Shown here one piece after another: positions 44,488 to 56,279 of a DNA stretch of 64,000 nucleotides. This DNA is from Thereva unica (Eukaryota > Arthropoda > Insecta > Diptera > Therevidae): assembly GCA_949987705.1 (NCBI GenBank), contig OX465281.1:161772393-161836392 (forward strand), given 5' to 3'. Position 1 is the first letter of the stretch, and every line of letters begins with the position of its first letter. Made by a program: the position numbers and the translations under genes. The notes under the pieces are model-generated. The model made no database searches, was not told the origin of the DNA, and worked only from the letters and a program-made list of their open reading frames with translations.

Positions 44488-46137
44488 TGTTCGGGTAAAA
44501 CATAAGAAAACAAAGACTTTATAATAAAACAATTTATTTGACCGACCAATTCGAATGTTAAACTAGTAGGGATGTGGGTTCGACCCGTTCGGTCCACACG
44601 ATCAACTTCCCAGTATGATGGATGTTGAATATTATGATTGGATATTTTAATAATAAATGAGCAATAGGCAATATAAAATATATGTATAATACCGAGAATT
44701 TTTCACAATTGTTTATCAATATTTTCGCTAAAATGTCAAACTAAATGTGCGCACTTACAAGATTAGGATGACGAAAATGTATATAAAATTGATGTGTTAA
44801 TGTTTTTCGGCACCTCAATGAAGTCGATATAGTTTTTAGTTCGCGCGGTATCGTGCAGGTACAAAAATCACAGTCATTTAAACCAAAAAACCGCTGAACG
44901 GATTATTATAAAAATCTTATCAGATTATATTGTCGCTAATACGCTTCGAACGGCACCTCAAGTAAGTCAATATCTTTTGTGGTTCGGGCCATATCGTGCA
45001 GGTACAAAAATCACTTACGCCGCTTAAACAAAAAAACGACTCGACCGAATTTTATGAAAATCTTTTCAGATCATATTTTGGTTAATACTCTTCGAACAGC
45101 ACGTCAATTAAGTCGATATCTTTTATAGTTCGCGGGATATCGTGCAGGTACAAAAATCACTTAAGTCATTTAAACCAAAAAACCGCTGGACCGAATATTA
45201 TAAAAATCTTTTCAGATTATATTGTCGCTAATACGCTTCGAACGACACCTCAAGTAAGTCAATATCTTTTGTGGTTCGGGCCATATCGTGCAGGTACAAA
45301 AATCACTTAAACAAAAAATCGCTTAAACAAAAAAACGGCTCGACCGAATTTTATGCAAATCTTTTCAGATCATATTTTGGTTAATACTCTTCGAACGGCA
45401 CGTCAATTAAGTCGATATCTTTTATAGTTCGCGGGATATCGTGCAGGTACAAAAATCACTTAAGTCATTTAAATTAAAAAACCGCTGGACCGAATATTAT
45501 AAAAATCTTTTCAGATTATATTGTCGCTAATACGCTTCGAACGGCACCTCAAGTAAGTCAATATCTGTCGTGGTTCGGGCGATATCGTGCAGGTACAAAA
45601 ATCACTTACGTCGCTTAAACAAAAAAACGGCTGGACCGAATTTCATGAAAATCTTTTCAGATCATATTTCGGTTGATACGCTTCGAACGACACCTCAACG
45701 AAGTCGATGTCAGTTTTGGTTGGCGCGATATCGTGCAGGAAAAAATGACCACATCCGTACGCACATACACACACACACACATACTTCCTCCCAATTTTTT
45801 GCTTAAAATGCTCCTGGGACCTTGAAAGATGAAAATACGTTGAAATTTTCGATTTCGATTTTCGGACCGATTACAATAACTTCCTATACTGGGAAGTTAA
45901 TAAGTACTAAAAATTTAATTTAATTTTAACTTACATCTAGGTAAAAATATTCTTACACATAATTTGCTGGATTAGCACAGTTGATTTGCGCGTGCATGGT
46001 GTCCATTTGCACCCGCAAGTTTCCATTAATTTATAAATTGCGCCTGGCGGATATCCGCCGCATGCAGGTATCAAATTATAATTATGCATCAATATTTGCA
46101 GTAAAAAATATAAATTTAATATTATTGTTCTTGAACA
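44488..46137 (-). repeat. 3' LTR of BEL element 2, split by a nested INE
   Basis: On the minus strand the LTR starts TGTTCAAGAAC (46137) after the purine tract CGCGGGGAGCA, and ends CCCGAACA (44488), giving TGTT...AACA. Removing the INE (44573-45898) leaves about 324 bp. Only this LTR is in the window, so boundaries rest on the terminal TG/CA, the tract and the break in copy c. Confidence 0.6.
44573..45898 (-). mobile_element. Helentron-type INE, copy e
   Basis: The minus strand begins AACTTCCCAGTATAGGAAGT (45898 downward) and ends with ATACTGGGAAGTT, a TGTGG...CCACA hairpin and CTAG (44573) next to T. It is structured like copy a but with about seven 147-bp units and an (AC)n run near 45770. 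It lies inside the BEL element 2 LTR. No protein. Confidence 0.7.
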
Positions 46138-46169
46138 TGCTCCCCGCGAGAGGTTGTTTGAAGAAAGGG

Positions 46170-48064
46170 TTAACGTCTTGGGGTAGGTTGTGGATGCATT
46201 GTTCTGGAAATTGTAGGAAGTTGGAATTCAGGAGTGCCTACTCGATGGATTCTCTGCTGCCGTTTCCTATAGAGGTAAATAAGCCCTATGGTCAAGCATG
46301 TTCCTATAAAAATATAAGAAATGGAATAGTGATGAATGTCATGCGCATTTATTTGATGCAGTTGACCTTGTGCTTCCCTTTGTTTCTGATATTTGATTGC
46401 TTGCTCCAATTCTGACATGTCACTGAATATAAGTGGAATGTTCGCTGAGGATGTTTTCAAGCTTGGACCGCTTACTCATGGGCATGTTAATTGGTGCTGT
46501 GGGCATGTAGGAAGATCTTATGCTACCTCCGAATATATGGTATGAGGTGATCACCATGGAATCTTGTTTGAGTGTGCAGCGCGGCTGCAATTCTAATATT
46601 CCCGAGCCATTGAGTGTGTATGGATGTACTACACTGCCGCAGATCACATCGAAATTGTAATCATCCTTGAGGCAGTAGATCCACCGATTTGGGGACTGCA
46701 TCGAGATCCACAGATTTACTGGGTCCATCGTGTCAATTTTTCAGTATTCGGATAAAGTCTGTTGCCGTGTTAGAATACTCATTTCACATCGGCCAACTAC
46801 AGATTTGTGGTTGTATAAGGGAAAGGACTGTTGGCAAAGTCTTCGGTTATTCTCTGTTGGAACACAGGATTCAACCTGTGCTTTACTCAATGGGACATAG
46901 TAATCCCTGTGCAAGCTAGTCACTAGATACTCTGCTACTGAGTGTACGTATATGTATTTACCGTCGTCTAGGATTGGAGTAGGAATCAATTTAAATAGCT
47001 GGAGACGTTCAATGTTAGGAAGAGGTAGAGATATGTCAAATAATATATAGCGCTCCATGACCTTAGATCTTATTTTCATTAAATTGTAGGTCTGTAGGAT
47101 ACCCTTCTGGTCTGTGCTGCCGGGAATCGTTACTGTTTCTGGTATGCTTTCTCGAATAAGTACTAATTGGGATCTTAGTTGTTCGGGTGTAAGTAAGAGC
47201 GGGCTGACTTTCTCGTGCTGAGTATCTGTTATAAGTTGAAACAGAGCTTCTTGAGTATTTTGGTAGGCTAGCAACATCAAGGTTGTATGAAACATCGCCG
47301 TAGTAAACGCTTCACCCCTGTCACGTTTGGCCACTTCTTGATTTGTGTTATTGATAGTACGCTGAATCACTGCCAACTGATGCTTTAATGCCAGAAATTG
47401 GTCCGAGATTGCCTTATTATTTTTCTTGATAATGTTGCTTGTTGAGTCCGCAATAGACGTTTGATTACGAATAAGTTGAAGGAGATGGTTCTCGTTATCC
47501 TTTACTAGGTTGATTTGCTCTTCGTATTTTCGGGCAAATTCGTCATCAAGAATCCCAAATAATCCATGGGCAACATTTCCGACAATATTGAGTGGTGATC
47601 GTCGATTCCTTAATTTATTGTTTAAATCCTTGCCTGTAATAAGTTCGTTTTTATGTTCTATCTCTTGTAAGGAGTGTTGCAATTGCTCAAGTAGTACTGG
47701 ACAGAAGTTTACCTCAGTCAAGTGTGAGCTACAGAGACCTTCTATTTGTTGGATGCTATCTTTTATCCCCGCGTATTCTTTCCAATAGCTCTCCAAGTCA
47801 TAGTAAACGATTATTTTCCATGCATTATTTACTAAGTTAACGTATCCTAAATCTTCAAAATATACCCCTGCTCGTGCTGTCAAGGGATGTGTTACTAAGG
47901 ATTTATTTAAGGCGTATGATGGACTTATTACTAGTAATAATACTAGTAGAGACTGTAACAAAAGTGGGGCTGAGTATCGACCCCGTGACCTCTTCGTTTC
48001 CGGTATTTGCTGATAATTTCTGTTGATCATTTGCGACTCTTCTGCCGGTAATTCTGTCGATGCT
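46170..48064 (-). pseudogene. F-type (baculovirus/errantivirus-like) envelope protein, broken
   Basis: The main frame (48075-46741, first codons inside the Gypsy LTR) has a hydrophobic signal-like segment near residues 38-55, a furin-type site RNRR at about 156-159, then a fusion-peptide-like SPLNIVGNVAHGLFGILDDE and a long heptad region (LLQLIRNQTSIADSTSNIIK). This order is that of baculovirus F and Gypsy/roo-type envelopes. The rest is in two other frames, 46728-46420 and 46460-46170; the last holds the membrane anchor YIFIGTCLTIGLIYLYRKR. Two frameshifts or stops make it a pseudogene. Intact relatives mediate membrane fusion. It follows pol without a gap in BEL element 2. Confidence 0.82.
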
Positions 48065-51000
48065 TGTAACAGCATAATGGCGCGATAAAATAGTGGGCGC
48101 CACTTATGCGAGGTATTACCCCCTTAGACATAAGCCCGGAGAAGCATGACCAAGGAGCCAATACCATACATAAGAAAGGAAACAAAATTCCGGAACTCCT
48201 ACGCCGCACAGTGGCGACATTTTTGATATTTCACCCAAATTACTCTAGAGGTCGTAATTTTTAAGTTATTGACAAAAAATTTTTTTTAAAATGTTCATAT
48301 TGAATTTACCTATCGATCCCTCGAGCCGGATTTTGAAATTTCATTTTCGTTTTTTTTAAATTTTTAACAAAAAGTCTAATTTTTTCAAAAAAATACTACT
48401 TTTTCTATTCAATTTATTCTAACGGGCCGAAAATTGGAGTTTCCGTACCCATTTTTTTTAAAAGGTTCGTCTTTTAGTTAGCTATTAATCTGTTTAAATG
48501 AATTTTTGATATAGTTTTTGAAAACTGTTAAAATTACTGTCAAATATCAAAGCATTCAGTTTGAAACTTTTTGGTAGAGGTTTACATATCACCCTGTATT
48601 TTTGTAACCCTATGAGGGATTTCCTTGAATAAGGCCTCAATCTACGCAGAATACTCCCGCCTATGTGAAACGGTAAAACTTAAGACTTCAACCCACCAAC
48701 TTCCAGAGTTATGTGTCGTCAAAGTCAAAATTTTGTTTTTTTCTTCACTAAAATTTCAACTTCAACCACCTTTTTCTCCAAAAAAAAAGTAGCTAATTGA
48801 TATTTTTTTATTACATAATTGGAAAGCTTGGACAATTTCCTATGAATAATGTTCAACAACTTTTATGCTACGGCCTATAGTTTTGAAGCTATAAGCAATT
48901 TTAATGGTAAAAATGACTCTATTTTGTACTTTTTCAGTTCCTTACAACCTGAGGTTATGTCTAAAAGTACCAAATAAGGCCATTTTTAGCATTAAAATTG
49001 CTTATAGCTTCAAAACTATAGGCCGTAGCATAAAAGTTGTTGAACATTATTCATAGGAAATTGTCCAAGCTTTCCAATTATGTAATAAAAAAATATCAAT
49101 TAGCTACTTTTTTTTTGGAGAAAATGGTGGTTGAAGTTGAAATTTTAGTGAAGAAAAAAACAAAATTTTGATTTTGACGACACATAACTCTGGAAGTTGG
49201 TGGGTTGAAGTCTTAAGTTTTACCGTTTCACATAGGCGGGAGTATTCTGCGTAGATTGAGGCCTTATTCAAGGAAATCCCTCATAAGGTTACAAAAATAC
49301 AGGGTAATATGTAAACCTCTACCAAAAAGTTTCAATCTGAATGCTTTGATATTTGACAGTAATTTTAACAGTTTTCAAAAACTATATCAAAAATTCATTT
49401 AGACAGATTAATAGCTAACAAAAGACGAACATTTTAAAAAAAATGGGTACGGAAACTCCAATTTTCGGCCCGTTAGAATAAATTGAATAGAAAAAATAGT
49501 ATTTTTTTGAAAAAATTAGACTTTTTGTTAAAAATTTAAAAAAAACGAAAATGAAATTTCAAAATCCGGCTCGAGGGATCGATAGGTAAATTCAATATGA
49601 ACATTTTAAAAAAAAATTTTTTGTCAATAACTTAAAAATTACGACCTCTAGAGTAATTTGGGTGAAATATCAAAAATGTCGCCACTGTGCGCCGGCCACA
49701 CGGAGTTATCTAGCTCGCCGGAGGGGTCGTGGGGTGTGTGGCCGGGCCTTACCGCGGTTGGTTCACCACTTACCTGCGACTAAGTAAATCTTCCATTTCC
49801 ATCAACCTTCGGGCATTGCCTGAGCCTCGTCAAACCCTGAAAAGGAAAGACCCCCCCCCCTCAACCATTCCACAAAAAAACTTTAACACTTGGACATTCT
49901 AGTATTTATAATCATTTAATAATACTACAATCATCAACACAAACGATACAATGGATACTTATCAACCACGACAAATGATCACATTCAATTCAATCAATGT
50001 TAACTTATTTTATTTTTAGGTACATATGTATGGAGCTCACGATATGAATAAAGCGCGCAGTAATGGCCAATACTCCTCGCTTTGTACAAAAGATGTTGAA
50101 CAACAAATTACCGGAACCAACTCACGGAATATCCAACACAAGAATGAAAAAAAAAATTGATATAACAAGGAGCAACAATATTACACTCAATTATAGATAC
50201 TTAAAATCAAAATGATTATTAACGACAATTAGAAATAGTATATATTAATAAAGTAAAGCATGACTAAATATTTAATGTGTCTGGTGTATAAGTGTTAGGA
50301 AAAGAAAGACTTCACCTAGGTGAAGATAGTTATTGCAATACAATATTTAATTTGTTCAATATTTAATTTTTTGTGTGTAGAAGCAAACCTAATGTATAAA
50401 AACAGCTTGTCGTGTAAGTGTTAATAATGGAATATATAAAACAATATTAACTTAGAAGATGATAAATAAGTAGGAAGGCAATGTCACGATGGCCTTTTCG
50501 GGACAAAAAATGCGGTTAATTGCGCCTTATTGACTTATCCCAGGGGTGGTATAATCCTCACAATAATCCAGAATAATCCAAAATTAATGAACTCCAAAAA
50601 AAATATTGTTTTTCAATAACCAAAAGATGTGACGTTGTAATTTTATTCTCCAAAACACCTAAGCAGCAAGGAGCCGTCATATCTAATCACCATCTTCGTG
50701 TCATTCTAGATAATCTTCAGATCGTTCGCCGCAATTGACATTGAGTATGTATTTTACACCAATTACTATACAAATCTTCACTTTTTTCAGCCACTAATAA
50801 TATATACATATATATAAATTTAAATGGGCTTTTACATACCAGTTTTCAATAGACGCAAATAAACATGTCCTTATAACCTTGACCTGGTCTCTTATGCGGT
50901 CCTCTTCGGTAGCTCGTCTTTTGGGAATTATTTTCCGCTTCTTTCTTCAGCAGCCTTTTCCTGTGGAGCAGCCTACTTCTTCTTCTGTACGGTCTTTTCT

Positions 51001-51374
51001 AATTATTCATAAGTTTGTTCTTTCTTCATCTTTCTATAAAGTCCTTCGTATCGACTTTTTTCCAAATTGTTTTTAAACCGATGTTCTTGATTATAGTTCC
51101 GATTTCAGAATCGTCCGTATATTTATTCGACTTTTTTTCCAAAATTCTACCGATCTCTTAATTTCCGTCACCAACCACAAGACAAATCCCAACCATTTCG
51201 ATCTGACTTTTTTCAATTTATTTTCCAGACTCACTATTAAATTTTTCTTTCCTCTTTTTGTTTTTTTTTCCCCCGCCTACTTTTTGGTTTCGGACAACTT
51301 CTGAATTTCATTCTCGACAGTGATTTTTAGTCAAGTAATTATTTAGAGATTTCCGTGCAAAACTGACCGTTACA
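48065..51374 (-). repeat. 3' LTR of Gypsy element 1, interrupted
   Basis: Without the palindrome and its duplication the LTR is about 1,822 bp, against 1,843 bp for the 5' LTR. Differences include a 9-bp segment near 48094 present only here and a stretch of about 30 bp near 58336 present only in the other. Confidence 0.92.
48207..49689. mobile_element. Transib-like foldback element, TSD CGCCG
   Basis: CACAGTGGCGACATTTTTGA (48207) is inverted at the right end (to CCACTGTG, 49689). The arms are about 725 bp each, nearly perfect, with only about 30 bp of unique centre around 48948. The duplication CGCCG flanks it (48202-48206 and 49690-49694). The other LTR shows the empty site ACGCCGGCC near 57408. 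Terminal heptamer CACAGTG and a 5-bp GC-rich duplication fit Transib. Parts of the arms match the MITE at 7440-7846. No transposase. Confidence 0.88.
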
Positions 51375-51853
51375 TACCCTCAGGTCCACAAAGCCGACTC
51401 GCGAGGCAGTGAGGAGCCGAAAAAAAAACGGTCACCGTAGGTCTAATATTTTTGGCGCCAATGTGGGACTCGACTCACGACCTGAGAATATGATTCTCAT
51501 GCTCTAGTGAGCTAGCCGGGCTGCTACACAGGTAAAAGGAGTAACTAGAAACGAGTTTAGAGGAGTGCTTACGCCAACTTTTGAAAAGTGGAGCAGTCAG
51601 TAGATCATTCGGAAGAATATCTGGAAGTACCAGGATCCGGCTGAAGGCAATTCCATATTGTCCCCCTCCGTTTCCTGTAAACTTACAGACATTCTCGCCA
51701 GAACCGGTTTCCTCTCGTACCGTGGAGTCAATCTCACGCAATCCCACATTGCATATGACTCACCCCAGTAGGACGACAGGCAACTAATTCGCCGAGGTAC
51801 ACCCACAGCCTGACCAAAATTTATAAAAAAATGAAAAGGAAACCTTGAGGAAA
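51375..51853 (-). other. Gypsy element 1 3' untranslated region
   Basis: Non-coding stretch between the integrase stop and the 3' LTR. It contains the tRNA-Lys-like segment and a run of A. No clear polypurine tract; CCTGAGGGTA adjoins the LTR. Confidence 0.7.
51453..51521 (-). tRNA. tRNA-Lys-like sequence inside Gypsy element 1 (degenerate)
   Basis: On the minus strand GCCCGGCTAGCTCA, TAGAGCATGAGA, TCTCAGGTCGTGAG and TCGAGTCCCACATTGG, ending CGCCA, line up with insect tRNA-Lys(CTT) as I know it. The D-loop is shortened, the T-loop has lost a base and the acceptor stem no longer pairs. The anticodon-loop position reads ATCATAT, which would be CAT. It is therefore not a functional tRNA. It has the same orientation as the element and lies about 80 bp before the 3' LTR. 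The element's primer site also matches a tRNA-Lys 3' end. Confidence 0.5.
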
Positions 51854-53431
51854 TCAACGACGTATGTCTTTGGCGTGATATACACCTATGCTCTTACCGC
51901 CCAAATCCTCCAGTTCGTACAAGCTAGTTCCAATTCTTTTACGTATCCGAGCTTTCAGAAACCGGGGTGCCAACTTGGCACTGAAACGACCCGCTCGGTT
52001 ACTCACCCAGAAAGTTCTCCGGTAAACCTCATCTCCTGGACGAAAACTGCCCACACGACACCGCAAGTTGTATTGGGTTTTATGTCTGAGGTGTGCGGCG
52101 GCTAAATTCACAGCAATCCGCTCACGAAGCATTTGCATTTTGTCCGTCAATGGTAGAAAAGCTATGTCACCCTCCTGGAGAACGTTCAGTTTCTTCAGGA
52201 CTGGATATGCTGATCCGTGTAGGATCATGTGGCTGCCAAACAGGGCCTGATATGGGGACATGCCGATCGCCTCGTGGTGGGTACTACGAAGAGCACATTC
52301 AATGGACGAAAGATGTCTATCCCACTCACGATGATCCTCCTTTAAGTATGCCCTAATGGCGGTTAGGATGGATCTATTCACCCGCTCAGAGGCGTTGGGG
52401 TGAGGCGAATATACAGCCGTGCGCACATGGTGCACGCCATATTCGGTCAACAATTTAGCAAACTCTTTGGAGGTGAATTGCCGACCATTGTCGGAGAAGA
52501 CCGTTTCAGGAACTCCAAAGGTATGGAAGATAGTTTGCTCGAGAAACTTGACGGACACCGCCGTGGTCTCAGCGGACACGGGGTGCAGGAAGACAAATTT
52601 GGTGAAAGCATCCAATACAACAAATACTGCCGTGTGGCCTTTCTTCGACCTGGGATAAGGACCTATGAAATCGACGTATAAAAATTGGAACGGCCTCGAC
52701 GCATCCATGGGGTTTCCCATAGGTGGTCGAAGTACTGAGCTGGGGGCTTTGGTGGTTTTGCAGACCTCACAGTTAGCGATGAATTCCCGAACTTGTTTTG
52801 CCATACCTGGCCAAAAGTATTTGCATCGCAATCGGGCTAGGGTCTTCCCTACTCCACCATGCGAGGCTTGGGGAGGCGAATGAGATGATTCGACGAGCGA
52901 CGTGGTCAATTCCATCGGAATCCACAACTTCCATGTCAGATCGTCAGCAATCGGGTTTCCAGTACGTGGAGATGTACGCTTGAAAACGTACCCATCTTCA
53001 ACTCGCAGGTCTGGTAGCTGCGGTGAGGCTTGCCTGAGGCTATCACCCAGACGAAGATATTCAGGGGACTTGAAAGACGGGGCATTTAAGTCCACGTCGA
53101 AACACAAGGACAAATCGTCAACGCAATCCATGCGTGACAAGGCATCGGGAACCACATTGTGGGTGCCTTTACGGTGTTCGATTGTAAAGTCGAACCCCTG
53201 AAGCTTAAGACTCCACCGGGCTAAACGACCGTTAAGCTCCTTCTGGCCCATGAGCCATTTTAGACTTGCATGGTCAGTAATGACCGTGAAAGTCTGTCCC
53301 TCAACATACGCTCTAAATTTTTTTATACTCAGCACGGCTGCGTAGCATTCGAGCTCAGTAATGGTGTAGTTCCGTTGTGCTCCGTTCAACTTCTTGGAAA
53401 TATAAGCAATCGGATGTTCTCCTCCATCCAT
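51854..53431 (-). pseudogene. Gypsy element 1 RNase H C-terminal part and integrase
   Basis: A 525-codon open frame. RNase H is seen as PIAYISKKL, ITELECYAAVLSIKKFRAYV, ITDHASLKWLM and HNVVPDALSR. Integrase has the zinc-binding SHGGVGKTLARLRCKYFWPG with CEVCKTTK, and the DDE core with YVDFIGP (first Asp), VFSDNGRQF (second Asp) and PHPNASERVNRSI (Glu). The tail holds LRCRVGSFRPGDEVYRR and SAKLAPRFLKARIRKRIGTS, a GPY/F-like region without a chromodomain. This part alone is intact; the upstream RT is out of frame. Confidence 0.9.
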
Positions 53432-54009
53432 GTCCTTTGAAAAAGCACACTAACTACACCAGTTCTGCTGGCATCGCACTGAATATAGAAAGACTTAGAA
53501 AAATCTGGAGTGACTAAAAGAGGAGCTTCCGTCATCAGCTTTTTCAAGGTCTCGAACGACTGCTGGGCCTCATCATTCCAACTAAAAGGTTTAGTCTTCA
53601 AACAATCCGTGATTGGAGAAGCCACGCTGGCATAATTGGGGATGAAACGCTGATACCATCCGGTCATACCCAAGAACCTCCGGGTCTGCTTATGAGACTT
53701 CGGAGTCGGGAAGTCCATGATGGCCGTCACCTTATTAGGATCGGTTTTCAGAGTCCCATCACCAATTATGAAGCCGAGATACTTGACTTCAGTCACACAA
53801 AATTTGCTTTTAGATAAATTGATTGTTAACCCAGCACGACGGAGACAGCTGGCGACTTCGTCCAAAAGCTTTAGGTGGGAGTCAAAGTCAGGTGAAACAA
53901 TGAGCAGGTCGTCCAGATAGACAAAAACGTTTTCACGTAAATGGCCCGGGATGGCTTTATCCATCAAGCGACACATGCGCTGAGGGGCATTGCACAAGCC
54001 GAAAGGCAT
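53386..54009 (-). pseudogene. Gypsy element 1 reverse transcriptase, central and C-terminal part
   Basis: A 207-codon frame beginning MPFGLCNAPQRMCRLMDKAI, with the catalytic VYLDDLLIVS about residue 30, KCxF-type SKSKFCVTEVKYLGFIIG, and the Gypsy connection DFPTPKSHKQTRRFLGMTGW YQRF. A frameshift near 53400-53430 leads into the RNase H frame. Confidence 0.9.
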
Positions 54010-55218
54010 GACTGTGAACTGGTACAGTGGACGACCAGGGCAGTAAAAGCTGTCCGCTCTCGCGACTTCTTCTCTAAAGGAATTTGCCAGAAGGCGTCCT
54101 TCAGGTCTAAGCTGGTGATGAACTTGGTGTCTTGAAGACGACCAAGAAGACCATCAATATGGGGAAGAGGGTAGGCGTCCTTGACAGTGACACTGTTGAC
54201 CTTGCGAGAGTCGAACCAACACCACTGGAGAATTCCAGGGACTATTTGATGGCTCAATCACTCTCAGCGACAACATCCTGTCCAACTCACCATACATCAG
54301 CTGTTGTACAGCGGGTGAGACCGGATAATGCCTCTGTTTAATAGGAACTGAGTCACCAGTGTCTATGATGTGTTCCTCCAGGTTAGTCTTTCCCAGTCCG
54401 AAGACATCGAAGGAGGGAAATCTGGCCTTGACGCGTTCCAACCGTTCGCATTGCGTGGACGTTAAGTCGTGCATTTTTGCAGACACGGATGGAGCGTTTA
54501 TCTCGCCGACTATTTGGGGAGCTAGGCCGAAAAGATTCCAAAAATCCATCCCTAGGTACAGTCTCTGGCTGAGACTGGGCACCACATAGATGGTTATATC
54601 ACGGGTCCTTCCTCCAAAGGATATCGGAACCCGAATATAACCGCAAAGTCTCTGCGGAGCCCCGTCAGCAGTATGCACTATCGAGTGCAAAGTGTAGACT
54701 GTCACTTCGGGATGATTGGCTAGAAACGCTTCGGCATCTCTTCCCAAACAGCTAACAGTGGCACCACTGTCCAACAAACCAACCACTTCCTCGTTAGCTA
54801 CGAGGACCTTCGTAAACAGACGAGGATCTGACGTATCAGAGATGAAAGCAGAAACAATTTTCTGCAAACATTGTCGCTTCTCCTTTGCTCGTACTCTAAT
54901 TTGGGGAGGGGTGCGCTTGGAAGTGAGGGAGTCCACAAAAGGTGACTCCGAAAAGATGCGCGAACGAGCGGAGATATATCTCTTCCAACGGGAAAGGAAT
55001 GAAAGTTTAACCTCCTCAGAGGGAAAAACAGGAAGAGCATCAGTTGACGTAAAGTCGCTGATGGTAGACATAGCAGGGGTAGTTAAAGTATAAACAGGGA
55101 CAACGGGCGAGCTTAGCTCGGGCGCGGAATCCCGTTCGATCTCGCACCCCCGCTCCGGTTTCCCTGACAGGTAGGACACACTGGAGTCACGACTCCTGGC
55201 TTGCCACACTTGTAGCAA
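53964..55218 (-). pseudogene. Gypsy element 1 protease and reverse transcriptase N-terminal part
   Basis: The frame 55218-54154 carries the aspartic protease active site VGLLDSGATVSCLG, a RLYLGMDFW block ending the protease, then the RT start (KQRHYPVSPAVQQLMYGELD, EPSNSPWNSPVVLV). A frameshift near 54200-54250 moves the RT to 54257-53964 (VTVKDAYPLPHIDGLLGRL, FITSLDLKDAFWQIPLE with the first catalytic Asp). Another frameshift near 54000 leads to the next frame. Confidence 0.88.
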
Positions 55219-55487
55219 AATAGGCCACGAGTTTCAGACGGGCAGTCCATAAATGGATGACCCGGTTGCTGACAATTCCAACAACGTAAAGGTCGTGGAT
55301 TCGTCTGGTTCTGACGCGGCGCCGTCATTTCGTCAACTTCGGGTGTTGGTAAGTCCGGGTGTAAATGTTCAGGCGGGTATGTAGATGGATATTCAACCTC
55401 GTGTACCTGCCGATCAGGCCTACGCTCTACGCGCTTCAGCTTCTGCCAGCGTTCGACTCGAACGCAAGTCTCACGCAACTGTTGCAT
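55113..55487 (-). pseudogene. Gypsy element 1 nucleocapsid (zinc knuckle)
   Basis: Contains CWNCQQPGHPFMDC, a typical C-X2-C-X4-H-X4-C knuckle, followed by a second Cys motif CYKCGKPGVVTPVCPTC. It is the continuation of Gag after a stop near 55515. Binds element RNA in intact relatives. Confidence 0.87.
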
Positions 55488-55514
55488 GCTGGTGAAATTC
55501 TGTCCTATTATCGC

Positions 55515-56279
55515 CTAACCTAATGTGAAATTTAAATTACGAATCACTATTCCTAAAAATCCGTGTTCCGACATCGGCTTAGTCATTCGATTATGCAACG
55601 ACAGCAGTTGAGCAAAAAAGTCATCAAAAGAAAGCGTGTGTTGTTTGGTATCCATCATATGGAGGATCAGTTCCTCATCGGATTCTCGCGTTCGGAAATA
55701 ACTTATAAACTGAAGTTTGATAGTCGCCCAATCAGGATCTACGAATTTTCGTCGAAACTGGGACCAGTACCAATCGGTAGCTCGTCCCGACAACATCGAG
55801 GAGAAATGCCGGCAGACTTCAGATAGTTCGACCCCATCATCGCGAGCCTTCAGTTCCACCCGGAACAGAAATTCCTCCGCCGACAACAATCTGTCCTCGC
55901 CGGAGAACTTTAAATTCCAGAACGTAACTGGAGACTTGCGATGTTGGGTCCCTGATAACGAGGTTAGCCTGAGGTCCGCAGGTGGTGTCATAGCCGGTAA
56001 AGAAAATTGATCCCGAGTAACAGAGGTGTTTCCCGGAACCTCAGCAGGTTGCTGCTGCATTAAAAGCATGTCTAATACTTGTCGTAACTGCACGACTTGC
56101 TCTTCAAGAGAAGGAGCTTGTTCATCGGTATTTCTTTCATTGCCATGAGCGTCACCGGATCCGCCCGGAAGATCACTACCGACAGGCGTTGGAGTAACTG
56201 TCTTACCATTACGAAGCTCCATATTGGTTACGATCAAACGAACAGAAGAAACCGCAATGCTATAAACCTTGTATCCCAA
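55515..56279 (-). pseudogene. Gypsy element 1 Gag
   Basis: The 254-codon frame probably starts at MELRNGKTVTPT, 20 residues downstream of the first ATG. A coiled-coil-like EEQVVQLRQVLDMLLMQQQ comes first. The capsid-like part follows (VTFWNLKFSGEDRLLSAEEF, LSGRATDWYWSQFRRKFVD, RESDEELILHMMDTKQ). It ends at a stop inside the capsid, upstream of the knuckle. Confidence 0.86.

Noticed and set aside
50879..51076. 65-codon frame present identically in both Gypsy 1 LTRs (also 58628-58825)
   Set aside because: Conservation between LTRs is expected from their common origin; no signal or family supports a gene.
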